Positions 25,679 through 35,058 of a DNA stretch of 64,000 nt are shown one piece after another. A program made the position numbers and the translations under genes. Below the pieces are notes generated by a model. That model saw nothing but the letters and a program-made list of their open reading frames with translations. It searched no databases and was not told the DNA's origin. The DNA lies in assembly GCF_014174305.1 (NCBI RefSeq), contig NZ_JABEQH010000004.1:1-64000 (forward strand), in the 5' to 3' direction. Position 1 is the stretch's first letter. Each line of letters opens with the position of its first letter. The stretch comes from Gluconacetobacter johannae (GTDB lineage Bacteria > Pseudomonadota > Alphaproteobacteria > Acetobacterales > Acetobacteraceae).

Positions 25679-26824
25679 CTACAGCCTGCCGGCGCTATTG
25701 CTCCCGACCATGCGTTGCGATGCACCGCGCGGTTTCAGGTTCAGGAAAATTCTTGTCTGCTCTGTCAGGGGTTTTTCCAGGTACCTGTGCATCAGCAGGC
25801 CCAGGACGATCGCGGCCAGCACGTTGGCCGGGTGCAGCAGAATGGTTGCCAGGACGGGCAATCCCGACAGGTCGGCGGCCTTGCCGATCATCCTGCCGGT
25901 CACGTCGAATGCGATCTGCTGGAACAGATATATCGCATAGGATGCCGCGCCCAGTTCCAGCAGGATACGGCTACGCGGCATATATCCCGCGCGTTCGAGG
26001 GCCAGGACCGCCGACACGATGAAGATCGCTCCCGCCCCGAACAGCAGGTCGTGGTGGAACGGGACGAGAAGAAGAAAGCCGGCCGTCAGGGCGGCTGTCG
26101 CGCCGGCAATCCACCCGCCGGGCATCCGGTTCAGCCGGATGCCGTAAAGGCGCCCCAGCAGCATGCCGGCGAGAAATTCCAGAAGCAGGGGCGAGGTATA
26201 GACGGTCAGGGCCGGTGTGTGGGGCGGCCAGACGGCGCCCAGCATGACAAGAGCGCCGAACAGGACGCTCAGCACGCCGAGGCGCCGCGAACTGTCCAGC
26301 ATCAGGAGTGCACCGAAAATCAGATAGAAAAAAACCTCGTACTGCAACGTCCAGCCCAGATAGAGCGTCGGCCAGACATGGCCGCCCGGCCCCCAGGCGG
26401 GAATGAACAGCAGCGAGGCCAGAAGGTGCCCGGCGCTCCGGTCGGTGACCGATGGTGTGAAGATGCCTCCGGCCGCCAGCAGGACCGTCAGGGCCGTGGC
26501 GGCCCAGTACGGCGGGACGATGCGCGCGAGGCGGTCCAGATAGAAATGTCGCGGCCCGATATCGCGTCCATCGGTCAGCGCGATCATGATGAATCCGCTG
26601 ATGACGAAGAACAGGTCGACACCGTGCTGGAAAAATTGAATGGAAGGAAGGATATTTTGGAACTGGTGAAACAGCACGACGCCGATCGCGGCCACGGCCC
26701 GGAGATATTGAAGCGAAACGATCGTGTTGCGGCCGCGCAGATGGTCGGGCGACGGGGCCGCAACAGTGTCGGCCCTCCGGTCCGGCGGGCCTCGATCGGC
26801 GCGAGCGGGGTGGGGCATCCGCAT
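25679..26824 (-). CDS. Acyltransferase family 3 membrane protein (ExoZ-like)
   Basis: Second integral-membrane acyltransferase of the locus, 381 residues from ATG 26824, with about ten membrane segments. Hallmarks: SLQYLRAVAAIGVVLFHQF with the conserved histidine, GVDLFFVISGFIM, FYLDRLARIVPPYW, and WTLQYEVFFYLIFG. This is the succinoglycan ExoZ-type subgroup. An ATG at 26896 extends the frame by 24 residues without a ribosome site; the one at 26824 has GGAG about 10 bases before it. It probably adds a second acyl group to the exopolysaccharide, or a different position from the first enzyme. Confidence 0.85.
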   Translation of the reverse strand: MRMPHPARADRGPPDRRADTVAAPSPDHLRGRNTIVSLQYLRAVAAIGVVLFHQFQNILPSIQFFQHGVDLFFVISGFIMIALTDGRDIGPRHFYLDRLARIVPPYWAATALTVLLAAGGIFTPSVTDRSAGHLLASLLFIPAWGPGGHVWPTLYLGWTLQYEVFFYLIFGALLMLDSSRRLGVLSVLFGALVMLGAVWPPHTPALTVYTSPLLLEFLAGMLLGRLYGIRLNRMPGGWIAGATAALTAGFLLLVPFHHDLLFGAGAIFIVSAVLALERAGYMPRSRILLELGAASYAIYLFQQIAFDVTGRMIGKAADLSGLPVLATILLHPANVLAAIVLGLLMHRYLEKPLTEQTRIFLNLKPRGASQRMVGSNSAGRL

Positions 26825-26972
26825 TATGGGGCTCCGTCCTACGTCATGCTGCAAGGACGCCAGGATATCGCATCCCGCCGGGTCTGACAGGACCATAATG
26901 ATCGGATTGGGAAATCGTTCCGATATTTCTTCATGGAATGGGCGGGTCCGTGGCGACCCACCCGCTCCGGAC

Positions 26973-28049
26973 CTATGCCACCGCCGGCAAGGTCGCCATG
27001 TCGATGACGAAGCGGTATTTCACGTCGGACCGCAGCATCCGTTCGTAGGCGGTCTCGATCTGGTCCATGCGGATCATTTCGATATCGGCGGTGATGCCGT
27101 GTTCGCCGCAGAAATCGAGCATCTCCTGGGTTTCGGGGATGCCGCCGATCAGCGAGCCGGCGAAGCTGCGGCGCTTCATCAGCAGGCCGAACACCGAAAC
27201 CGGCAGGGGGTCTTCGGGCGCGCCGACCTGCACCAGGGTGCCGTCGCGCTTCAGCAGGTTCAGGTAGGCGTTGATGTCGTGGTTGGCGGCGACCGCGTCC
27301 AGGATGAAGTCGAACCGCCCCGTCTCACGCGCCATGGCGTCCGGGTCGCGCGACAGCACCACCTGGTGCGCGCCGAGGCGAAGCCCGTCCTCGACCTTGC
27401 TGGCCGAGGTGGTGAACAGCACGACCTCGGCCCCGAAGGCGCGGGCGAACTTCACCCCCATATGGCCCAGCCCGCCCAGCCCCACGATGCCGACGCGCTG
27501 GCCCGGCCCGACCTTCCAGTGGCGCAGCGGCGAATAGGTCGTGATGCCGGCGCACAGCAGCGGCGCCACGGCGGCGGGGTCCAGAGTGTCCGGCACCTTC
27601 AGCACGAAGGCCTGGTCGACCACGATGGCGCGGGAATAGCCGCCGAAGGTGATGCCGCGCCCGTGGCGGTCCTGTCCGTTGTAGGTGCCGACGAATCCAT
27701 TCTCGCAATATTGCTCGAACCCGTCGCGGCAGCTCTGGCAGGTGCGGCAGGAATCGACCAGGCAGCCGACGCCTACCAGGTCGCCGGCCCTGAAGCGGGT
27801 GACCGATGCGCCCGTTTCCGCCACGCGTCCGACGATCTCGTGGCCCGGCACGCAGGGATAGATCGTGTTGCGCCACTCGTTGCGCGCCTGGTGCAGGTCG
27901 GAATGACAGACGCCGCAGAACAGGATGTCGATGCGGACGTCCTCGGGCCCGGTATCACGCCGCTCGAACCCGAAAGGGGCGAGGGGCGCATCGGCGGCGG
28001 TGGCGGCGTAACCTGTGCATGCGAACATGGATGGAGGCTCCGTGGTCAT
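26973..28049 (-). CDS. Zinc-dependent NAD(P) alcohol dehydrogenase (YahK/CAD-like)
   Basis: Cytoplasmic medium-chain dehydrogenase of 358 residues that interconverts aldehydes and primary alcohols. It has the catalytic zinc site CGVCHSDLH and GHEIVGRVAETG, and the structural zinc cysteines in DSCRTCQSCRDGFEQYC. The cofactor motif is GLGGLGHMGVKFA, and the subgroup motif GITTYSPLRHWKVGPG places it near YahK and cinnamyl alcohol dehydrogenases. These usually prefer NADPH and broad aldehyde substrates. A small aldo/keto reductase remnant lies directly upstream, suggesting an older aldehyde-reducing gene pair. Confidence 0.93.
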   Translation of the reverse strand: MTTEPPSMFACTGYAATAADAPLAPFGFERRDTGPEDVRIDILFCGVCHSDLHQARNEWRNTIYPCVPGHEIVGRVAETGASVTRFRAGDLVGVGCLVDSCRTCQSCRDGFEQYCENGFVGTYNGQDRHGRGITFGGYSRAIVVDQAFVLKVPDTLDPAAVAPLLCAGITTYSPLRHWKVGPGQRVGIVGLGGLGHMGVKFARAFGAEVVLFTTSASKVEDGLRLGAHQVVLSRDPDAMARETGRFDFILDAVAANHDINAYLNLLKRDGTLVQVGAPEDPLPVSVFGLLMKRRSFAGSLIGGIPETQEMLDFCGEHGITADIEMIRMDQIETAYERMLRSDVKYRFVIDMATLPAVA

Positions 28050-28105
28050 GAGGGGAATGGGTCGCGGGACGTTCGGTCAGGTCCTGTCCGTGGGGCGGCG
28101 ACGGT

Positions 28106-28267
28106 ACGATGGGCGCCCGGGCGTTCCAGCATCCAGCCGGGATATTCTGCGGGCAGGGCGCTGACGCTGTCCAGCGTGTGCAGGTCCTGTTCGGACAGTG
28201 CGATCGTGGTTGCGCCGATATTGTCGGTCAACTGCCCTGGCGTGCGGGCGGCGCCCGCCCCGATCCC
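28106..28267 (-). pseudogene. C-terminal remnant of an aldo/keto reductase
   Basis: On the minus strand the frame reads GIGAGAARTPGQLTDNIGAT, then LSEQDLHTLDSVSALPAEYPG and WMLERPGAHR. This is the standard C-terminus of aryl-alcohol-type aldo/keto reductases, where the quoted stretch ends the barrel. No N-terminal part is present upstream: the sequence before it belongs to the end of the porin gene region and shows no family similarity. About 54 of roughly 330 residues survive. Confidence 0.75.
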
Positions 28268-28310
28268 CTGACACGCGCCTGTGCGTTTCAGGGGGTGTCC
28301 GGGCCTGGCG

Positions 28311-30068
28311 TCAGAACGTGAAGTCGAGGTTGGACTGGACATAGGCCCCCGAGGTCGCGCCGCCGCGTGTGAACGCGTGCGAGGCGAACAGATATTCGCC
28401 ATCGAGGCTGAGGGTGATGTGCCGCGTGGCGCGCCAGGTGAAGCTGCCCTGCGGGATGGTCGCGGTATAGGCCCCGCCGCGCGGCCGGTAGGCATAAAAG
28501 GTATTGCTGTCCGTATAGACCGCGTCATTGACGCTGTTGCGCCAGACGACGGGCGCCTTCAGCAGCAGGCTGGTATTCGTGCTGGTGGTCAGGGTGACCA
28601 GTGGCCCGACATCAATGATGTTCGACAGGCCCAGGTCCGTGCTGAGGTCGAGGTAATAGGCGCTGGGCACCCAGGGAGAGAGGAAATTGCCCCAGCTTCC
28701 GGTCGCGCCCTTGCGGGTGTCGCCGCCCGACATGTCGTCGGCCTGCACGCCGATCGACGGCTTGCCCCACCATGTGGCGAAGCGCCAGGACAGGGTGGCG
28801 TTGAACCCGTAGGCCGAAACCGGGCGGCTGGGTCCGTTCTTCGCGGCGTTGAAATACCCGCCCTGCCACATGCCGCCGGCCGAGAATTCGAGCGGTCCCG
28901 CATTGCCCCAGATCCGCATGCCCGGCGTGTCACGCCGGGTCGAGCCCGCCTGGGTGCCGAAGATCGAACCGCCCTGCTTCGGGATCGGGCTGCTGGCCAG
29001 CAGGTAGCCCAGGTAGAACGCGTCCACGAAGATCTGGCTTTTCTGGCCCAGGGCGGTGAATTGCGGCACCGCGTAGGACGTGTAGGCGCCGAACAGGCGC
29101 GAGCGGTATCCAACCTGATCGTGGAAGGGCAGATACGGGTTGGCGTTGGTCAATGTCAGGTCGAACAGATCGACCCGGAACCGCTTCCAGAACGCATATC
29201 CGCGGATGCCGTTCCACGAATAGGGAAGGGTGGGATAGACGCTGCCGGCCGACACATAGGGGGGCACATCCAGGAAGGTCATGCGTCCGACCATGACGCC
29301 TGTCGTCGCCCCCAGCAGCTTGCCGCGCACCTCGACGAACGCCTGCTGCGCGTCCAGCTTGGAGCGCCAGCGGCCGTTATAGCCATAGTAATTCATGCCG
29401 CCGGCCTGGCCGCTCATCAGTTCGCCATAGAGGCGGACATGTTCGCCCAGATGCAGGTCGGCGCCCAGGTTGAAGCGCAGGGTGGACCGGTAGGAGGGTG
29501 ACCGCTTCACCGCGCCGAACTGCGCGAACTGGTCGTAGAATCCGTGATGGCGGAAATTGCCGCTCAGCGTCAGGTAGACCGATCTGGAGTCGTTGAGCGG
29601 GATGTATTTCAGGGGGTCGGCCCAGTCGATGTGATTGCGGGCCAGTTTCAGGCTCGACCAGTCCTCGGCCCAGCGCGATACGGCATAGTACCCCACCGTG
29701 CCGAAGCCGGCCGCCGCGGCGGTCGCGGTGTTGAAGACGCCCCACGGCCCCTGGTGCAGCAGCGCCGGGGGCAACGGGTGCAGATTCAGCAACTGCGGTT
29801 GTCCGTACAGTTCCGGCCGGCTGGTCAGTGGCGGCAGCAGGCTGGGTGCGGACGGCTGCGGCGGCGTGCCTCGGGCCGCCGTGGGGCGCGCGGCGGATGG
29901 TCCGCCGGGCTCGGCCGGCGCAAGCTGGATACGGGCGCCGGAGATGTCGGCGGTGGTCGGCGTCGCGTGGGCCGGCAGGGTGAATGCAATGCTCGCTGTC
30001 ACGGGGAGTATGCCCCGTCTGAAATGTCGCAGGGAAGGAAAGAGCGAAAACCTTGGAAAGACATGCAT
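28311..30068 (-). CDS. Alginate-export (AlgE)-like outer-membrane porin
   Basis: Exported outer-membrane protein of 585 residues from ATG 30068. A signal peptide (ending LPAHA-TP) is followed by a proline-rich linker, then a large barrel ending in NLDFTF, with a terminal phenylalanine as in most porins. Repeated strands such as VYLTLSGNFRHHGFYDQF, VRLYGELMSGQAGG, AFVEVRGKLLGATTGVMVGRMTFLD and GIRGYAFWKRFRVDLFDL fit the alginate-export domain family. In organisms without alginate this family serves other solutes. It is not in the exopolysaccharide block. I take it as a general oligosaccharide or organic-acid pore of unknown substrate. Confidence 0.78.
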   Translation of the reverse strand: MHVFPRFSLFPSLRHFRRGILPVTASIAFTLPAHATPTTADISGARIQLAPAEPGGPSAARPTAARGTPPQPSAPSLLPPLTSRPELYGQPQLLNLHPLPPALLHQGPWGVFNTATAAAAGFGTVGYYAVSRWAEDWSSLKLARNHIDWADPLKYIPLNDSRSVYLTLSGNFRHHGFYDQFAQFGAVKRSPSYRSTLRFNLGADLHLGEHVRLYGELMSGQAGGMNYYGYNGRWRSKLDAQQAFVEVRGKLLGATTGVMVGRMTFLDVPPYVSAGSVYPTLPYSWNGIRGYAFWKRFRVDLFDLTLTNANPYLPFHDQVGYRSRLFGAYTSYAVPQFTALGQKSQIFVDAFYLGYLLASSPIPKQGGSIFGTQAGSTRRDTPGMRIWGNAGPLEFSAGGMWQGGYFNAAKNGPSRPVSAYGFNATLSWRFATWWGKPSIGVQADDMSGGDTRKGATGSWGNFLSPWVPSAYYLDLSTDLGLSNIIDVGPLVTLTTSTNTSLLLKAPVVWRNSVNDAVYTDSNTFYAYRPRGGAYTATIPQGSFTWRATRHITLSLDGEYLFASHAFTRGGATSGAYVQSNLDFTF

Positions 30069-30239
30069 GATCGGGTCTTTTTCTTTTTTGATCTTGGGGT
30101 CGGTCACAGTCATGCGATGACTACAACTCTGCCCTGCATGTGTTGTGGAACATTAGTCGCGGGTCGTCACTTCGAATTTGCGTGTTCTCTCGCTTTCCTT
30201 GCGCGCGGCCGTTTTTTATCAGTAAAGCCGGAGTGACAG

Positions 30240-30253
30240 GCCGCGAACGCGGC
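30240..30253 (-). terminator. Hairpin after adenine deaminase gene
   Basis: GCCGC-GAAC-GCGGC hairpin a few bases past the stop of the adenine deaminase gene on the minus strand. The stem is short (5 bp) and no T-run follows, so it is only a weak terminator candidate. Confidence 0.3.
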
Positions 30254-30256
30254 GGG

Positions 30257-31966
30257 TCAGCCGATCAGCGTCATCCGATCGACATCGACCAGGCCGTGAT
30301 CGGTGATCTTCAGGCGCGGGACCACCGGCAGCGGCAGGAAGGCCAGTTGCAGGAACGGTTCGTCCAGCGTTACACCCATCGCGCGGGTCGCCGCGCGCAG
30401 GGCCTCCAGCCGGTCGCGCACCTCCTCGAACGGCGCGTCGCTCATCAGGCCCGCGATCGGCAGCGGCAGTTCCTCGCGCACCTGCCCGTCCTCGACGATC
30501 ACGAACCCGCCGCCGATCTGGGCCAGGCGGTTCACGGCGGCCGCCATGTCATCGTCATCGACGCCGACGACGCAGATATTGTGGGCGTCGTGCCCGACCG
30601 AGGACGCCAGCGCCCCGCGCCGCAGCCCGAACCCGCGCACGAAGCCCCGGCCCATGTTGTCGTTCAGCCCGTGCCGCGCGACGACCGCGACCTTGGCCAC
30701 GTCCAAATCGGGGCGCGCCCGTACCGCGCCCGCATGGCTGCCGAGGTCGATCGTCAGGAAATCGGTGATGATCTGTCCGGGGATGATGCCGATCACGGGC
30801 ATGTCCCGGCCATCGCCCGCCACCGTGAAATCGGCCGGGGCCAGTGGACGGCGCAGATGCACGCTGTCCCGTCCCGGGGCGTCGATGACCGGCCGCGCCG
30901 CCAGCGCTGGGCCGATGGGCCGCCCGCCCGCCAGCACATCCGACACCACGCAGCCCTCCAGATCGTCAAGGAAGACGATGTCGGCCCGCTTGCCGGGCGC
31001 CAGCATTCCGCGATCGGTCAGCCCGAATGCCCGCGCCGCCGACAGGCTGGCCGCGCGATAGGCGGCCAGCGGCGGCACGCCACGGGCGATGGCGCTGCGG
31101 ATCAGGAAGTCGATATGGCCTTCGTGCGCGATTTCCAGCGGATTGCGGTCGTCGGTGCAGAAGGCCAGGAACGGCGAGGTCGCGACCGTCAGCAGCGGCG
31201 CCAGCGCCGCCAGGTCCTTGCAGACCGACCCCTCGCGGATCAGCACGGTCATGCCCTTGCGGATCTTTTCCAGCGCCTCGTCCGCGCGGGTGGCCTCGTG
31301 GTCGGTCGAGATGCCGGCGGACAGGTAGCCGTTCAGCCGCTGGCCGGTCATCAGCGGGGCATGTCCGTCGATATGCCGCCCCGCGAAAGCCACCAGCTTG
31401 TCCATGCAGTCGTCCGCGCAGGACAGGACGCCGGGCATGTTCATGAATTCGGCCAGCCCGATCACCTTGGGGTGGTCCATGAACGGGGTCAGCGCATCGG
31501 CCCGCAGCACGGCGCCCGAGGTTTCCAGCGCGGTCGAGGGCACGCAGCTCGACAGGTTGACGCGCAGGTCCATGACCATCCGCGTTGCGGCGTCCAGGAA
31601 ATAGCGCAGCGCCGCAACGCCCAGCACGTTCGCCATCTCGTGCGGGTCGCAGATCGCGGTGGTGACCCCGTGCGGCAGCACGCAGCGTTCGAATTCGAAC
31701 GGCGTGACCAGCGAGGATTCGATATGCAGGTGCGTATCGATGAAGCCCGGAACGACGATCCGGTCATGACCCTCGATGATCGTGGCCCCGTCATAGCGGC
31801 CCAGCGTGCCGACGATGGTGTCGCCGCAGATCGCGATGTCGGTCGGGATCAGTTCCCCGGTCACCAGGTCGAGCAGCCGGACGTTCCGGACCACCAGCTC
31901 GGGGGTTTGCTGCCCGCTTCCCTGGCGGATCCGGCGGGCGAGGACGTCGTGCGATATCGTGCTCAT
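30257..31966 (-). CDS. ade: Adenine deaminase
   Basis: Cytoplasmic metal-dependent amidohydrolase that converts adenine to hypoxanthine in purine salvage. From ATG 31966 it is 569 residues, the usual length. Motifs: the metal-binding [55 protein letters not shown], and the C-terminal domain [23 protein letters not shown] chose 31966 because AGGA lies 7 bases before it, while the upstream in-frame start at 32002 has none. A small membrane-protein gene lies 61 bases upstream on the same strand; a shared function is not obvious. Confidence 0.94.
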   Translation of the reverse strand: MSTISHDVLARRIRQGSGQQTPELVVRNVRLLDLVTGELIPTDIAICGDTIVGTLGRYDGATIIEGHDRIVVPGFIDTHLHIESSLVTPFEFERCVLPHGVTTAICDPHEMANVLGVAALRYFLDAATRMVMDLRVNLSSCVPSTALETSGAVLRADALTPFMDHPKVIGLAEFMNMPGVLSCADDCMDKLVAFAGRHIDGHAPLMTGQRLNGYLSAGISTDHEATRADEALEKIRKGMTVLIREGSVCKDLAALAPLLTVATSPFLAFCTDDRNPLEIAHEGHIDFLIRSAIARGVPPLAAYRAASLSAARAFGLTDRGMLAPGKRADIVFLDDLEGCVVSDVLAGGRPIGPALAARPVIDAPGRDSVHLRRPLAPADFTVAGDGRDMPVIGIIPGQIITDFLTIDLGSHAGAVRARPDLDVAKVAVVARHGLNDNMGRGFVRGFGLRRGALASSVGHDAHNICVVGVDDDDMAAAVNRLAQIGGGFVIVEDGQVREELPLPIAGLMSDAPFEEVRDRLEALRAATRAMGVTLDEPFLQLAFLPLPVVPRLKITDHGLVDVDRMTLIG

Positions 31967-32027
31967 GACATTCCTAAGCACAATCGGGGGCGTCGCGTCC
32001 ACCGCATCCGCGTCCCTGGGAACGCCC

Positions 32028-32441
32028 TCAACGGCCGGAAACGGGGGCTTCGTCCAGGGCGATGACGGTCTGGCTGATGGACACGTTGCCGGACATCGGG
32101 CTGTCGGCGGTGCGGGTGTCGATGCCGTGCGTGATCTGGCGCAGGTCGGCCAGTTCGGCGCGTACGTCGTCCAGGATTTCGATCAGGGCGGCATGGTCGG
32201 CCGCCGCCCGTTCGTCCGAACTGCGCGACAGGATGGCGCTACCCACCATCAGGGCCGGCAGCGCCACAAGCTGGATGCAGTTGCTGACATAGAGCAGCGT
32301 ATTCTGCCAGGCCGGGGCGGCCACCGGCAGCAGCGAGAAGAACAGGAACGCATAGACGCACCAGATGCTGCCGAAGATCACCGTCAGCCGGATCGCGACC
32401 CGGTCGTTGAGCGCATTGATGAACGTCCTGCCCGTGGTCAT
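32028..32441 (-). CDS. Small two-helix membrane protein (low-affinity iron permease-like topology)
   Basis: A 137-residue inner-membrane protein with two hydrophobic segments ([19 protein letters not shown] and [22 protein letters not shown]). They are followed by a charged, coiled-coil-like stretch ([28 protein letters not shown]). The layout, two helices then [20 protein letters not shown], resembles the low-affinity iron permease and DUF1003 groups. The similarity is by pattern only and no metal motif is visible. It sits between the MHS transporter and adenine deaminase genes on the same strand. Confidence 0.6.
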   Translation of the reverse strand: MTTGRTFINALNDRVAIRLTVIFGSIWCVYAFLFFSLLPVAAPAWQNTLLYVSNCIQLVALPALMVGSAILSRSSDERAAADHAALIEILDDVRAELADLRQITHGIDTRTADSPMSGNVSISQTVIALDEAPVSGR

Positions 32442-32550
32442 TGCCTGTTCGCCCCGTTGTCGCGGCCTGTCCTGCCGATGGGCGTATCAGTTGGGCGGCC
32501 GCTCCGCCATATCCCGCGCCGAAAGGCAGATATTCACCGTCGCCGGCACG

Positions 32551-33903
32551 TCACGCCCCGGACAAATGCCCCTTGCCCTCGTCCGGGGCGGCCGCGTTGC
32601 CGGCCCGGCTGCCGGGGGTGGGGCTGGTCTGGCCCGGCATGGCCCACAGGGCGAACGCGCCGGCCAGCGCCGTTGCGCTGACATACAGCGCCGGGGCATA
32701 GGGGCTGTGGGTCACCAGGGCCGAGACGCATGCCGGCGTCAGACCGCCGAAGATCGCGTAGGACAGGTTGTAGGAGAACGACAGGCCGGAAAAGCGGACC
32801 GCGGCCGGAAACGCCCCGACCATGGCAATCGGCACCAGGCTGACATAGCTGCCGCCGAAGCCGGCCAGGGCGGCCAGCGGCAGGAACCAGCCGGGATGGG
32901 CCGGGGCCAGGTCATACAGGCCCCAGGCGCCCAGGACCAGCAGGCCCACCACCGGCGGGATCATGGCGCGCAATCCCCACCGGTCGGTGCCCGCGCCGAC
33001 CAGCACCGCGGCCACGGTGATGGACAGCGTGGCGACAAGGCTGGCGTACAGCGTCGCGGACGGCGAAAACCCGTGCAGCGTCTGCAACAGAGCCGGCATC
33101 ATCAGCAGCAGGACCACGATTGCCGCCGTCAGCGTCCAGGTCGCCATGATCGACAGCATGACCGCCAGGCGATGTTCGGCCAGGATGGTGGCCAGCGGCA
33201 GCCGCCGGGCCAGTTCGGCACGCGCGTGCATTTCGGCGAAGACCGGCGTTTCCTCCAGCCAGCGGCGCAGGACCATCGCGATCAGGCCGAACACCCCGCC
33301 CAGAAGAAAGGGAATCCGCCAGCCCCAGTCGGCCACGGTGGCGGGCGGCAAGGCCGTGTTCAGCGCCAGCGCCACCAGCGACCCGATCAGCATGCCCGCC
33401 GTCAGCCCGCCGGTCAGCAGGCCGCAGGCCAGCCCGACGCGGCCCGCGCCGGCATGTTCGGCGACGAAGACCCATCCGCCCGGGGCCTCGCCGCCGATCG
33501 CGGCGCCTTGCAGCACGCGCAGCACCAGCAGCGCCAGCGGCGCGCCCACCCCCAGCATGCCGAAACCGGGCAGCAGGCCCATCAGCAAGGTCGGCACCGC
33601 CATCAACAGGACGCTGAAGGCGAACATTTTCTTGCGGCCCAGCGTGTCGCCGAAATGCGCCATGATGACGCCGCCCAGCGGCCGCGCCAGGTAGCCGGCC
33701 CCGAACAGGCCGAACGTCTCGGTCTGGCGTAGCCAGTCGGGCTGGGCGGCGGGGAAGAAATGCTGGGCGATGATCTTCGCGAAATAGGCGAAGATCACGA
33801 AGTCGTAGAATTCCAGCGCCCCGCCGAGGGCGGCGAGGGCCAGGGTACGCAACTCCCCGCCGCTCAGGCCGGCGGGGCGCTGCGCGACGACGGTCGAGGA
33901 CAT
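32551..33903 (-). CDS. MFS transporter, metabolite:H+ symporter (MHS) type
   Basis: Inner-membrane secondary transporter of about 450 residues with 12 membrane segments. The first helix has ALGGALEFYDFVIFAYF, typical of the MHS branch (shikimate, proline/betaine and citrate carriers). The loop signature GYLARPLGGVIMAHFGDTLGRKK and the RVLQGAAIGGEAPGGWVFVAEHA motif are also typical. Substrate is unknown. In-frame starts at 33936 and 33966 exist; 33903 (MSSTVVAQ) fits best with the short N-terminal tails of the family. No operon partner is evident. Confidence 0.85.
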   Translation of the reverse strand: MSSTVVAQRPAGLSGGELRTLALAALGGALEFYDFVIFAYFAKIIAQHFFPAAQPDWLRQTETFGLFGAGYLARPLGGVIMAHFGDTLGRKKMFAFSVLLMAVPTLLMGLLPGFGMLGVGAPLALLVLRVLQGAAIGGEAPGGWVFVAEHAGAGRVGLACGLLTGGLTAGMLIGSLVALALNTALPPATVADWGWRIPFLLGGVFGLIAMVLRRWLEETPVFAEMHARAELARRLPLATILAEHRLAVMLSIMATWTLTAAIVVLLLMMPALLQTLHGFSPSATLYASLVATLSITVAAVLVGAGTDRWGLRAMIPPVVGLLVLGAWGLYDLAPAHPGWFLPLAALAGFGGSYVSLVPIAMVGAFPAAVRFSGLSFSYNLSYAIFGGLTPACVSALVTHSPYAPALYVSATALAGAFALWAMPGQTSPTPGSRAGNAAAPDEGKGHLSGA

Positions 33904-33996
33904 CGGGCGGGGTCCATGTTCGTTACGCGGGATGTGCATCCACCACGAAGCCGCGCGGAATTGCAAGTCTTCCCCCCGTCCGTCGCCGGCGGGCGG

Positions 33997-34410
33997 TCAG
34001 GGGGCCGCGTCGCATCCGACCATCCACGATATGCCGAACCTGTCGACCAGCATGCCGAATTGCGGCGCCCAGAAGGTCTGCTGCAAGGGCATGGTGATGC
34101 TGCCGCCGTCCGACAGGGCGGTGAAGATCAGTTCGGCGTCCTTCGCGGTGTCGGCGGTGATCGAGATGGAGAACCCGGCCGGCGTCACCGCCTTGTCCGG
34201 CATGCCGTCCGATCCCATCAGGACCTGCCCGCCCACCGTCAGCGCCGCGTGGCAGATACGCCCGCGCTGGTCGGCGGGGACGCTGTCGGCCATCGGCGTG
34301 TCGGCGAAGGTCATCATGGCCGTGATTTCGCCGCCCAGCGCGGCCTGGTAGAAGGCGAAGGCCTCGCGGCATCTGCCGTCGAAGGCGTGGATATAGGCGT
34401 TGATCCTCAT
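33997..34410 (-). CDS. VOC-superfamily protein (PhnB-like)
   Basis: A 137-residue cytoplasmic protein of the PhnB-like glyoxalase/VOC group, with the usual start MRINAYIHAFDGRCREAFAFYQAALGGEI. It continues with the paired beta-alpha-beta-beta-beta units: ICHAALTVGGQVLMGSD, then FSISITADTAKDAELIFTALSDGG, and ends FGMLVDRFGISWMVGC. These proteins bind metal or small molecules, but most have no known reaction. AGGAAAG lies about 9 bases before the ATG. It is a single gene, divergent from the YaiI-family gene. Confidence 0.85.
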   Translation of the reverse strand: MRINAYIHAFDGRCREAFAFYQAALGGEITAMMTFADTPMADSVPADQRGRICHAALTVGGQVLMGSDGMPDKAVTPAGFSISITADTAKDAELIFTALSDGGSITMPLQQTFWAPQFGMLVDRFGISWMVGCDAAP

Positions 34411-34571
34411 GTCGGCGGTCTTTCCTGTTGGAACCTGTCTGGGATCGCGCCGGGCGCGGACGGATCCTGATCCAGGCGCCGCGACATCCGCAAGATTTTC
34501 GTCTTATGACCGTGCCCTTGCCGCGCGGCCCGGGCACGGTAGGATTGGCGTCGGACAGAGAAAGGGGGCGG

Positions 34572-35051
34572 ATGACCCGCATTTTCATCGACGCGGACGC
34601 CTGTCCGGTCAAGGACGAGGTCTATCGCGTCGCCCTGCGCTACGGACTTGGGGTGTTCGTCGTGTCCAATCGCATGATGGCGGTGCCGGACATGCCGCTG
34701 ATCGAACGGGTGGTGGTGGACCACGGCCCCGATGTCGCGGACGACTGGATCGTGGAACGGGCCGGGCCGGCCGATATCGTCGTCACCGCCGATATTCCCC
34801 TGGCGGCGCGCTGTGTGGCCGGACAGGTCGCGACCCTGGACCCCAAGGGGCGTCTGTTCGACGCGGATTCGATCGGCATGACCCTGGCCATGCGTAACCT
34901 GATGGACGATCTGCGCTCGACGGGGGCGGTGACGACGCATAACCGGCCGTTCGGCAAGGCCGACCGGTCGGCCTTCCTCTCGGCGCTGGATACGCTCATC
35001 GTCCGCCTGCGGCGGCGGCCCGTCCCCATCCGGCGGCCGGCGGAAGGGTAG
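34572..35051 (+). CDS. YaiI/YqxD-family (DUF188) protein
   Basis: Cytoplasmic protein of 159 residues matching the YaiI/YqxD family throughout: MTRIFIDADACPVKDEVYRVALRYG, FVVSNRMMAVP, VVVDHGPDVADDWIVERAGPADIVVTADIPLAARC, and the end THNRPFGKADRSAFLSALD. The conserved aspartates suggest a PIN-like nuclease fold, but no function is established. I use ATG 34572, preceded by a purine-rich AAAGGGGGCGG. It ends 7 bases from the stop of the convergent uvrA-like gene. Confidence 0.92.
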   Translation: MTRIFIDADACPVKDEVYRVALRYGLGVFVVSNRMMAVPDMPLIERVVVDHGPDVADDWIVERAGPADIVVTADIPLAARCVAGQVATLDPKGRLFDADSIGMTLAMRNLMDDLRSTGAVTTHNRPFGKADRSAFLSALDTLIVRLRRRPVPIRRPAEG

Positions 35052-35058
35052 GGAAAGA

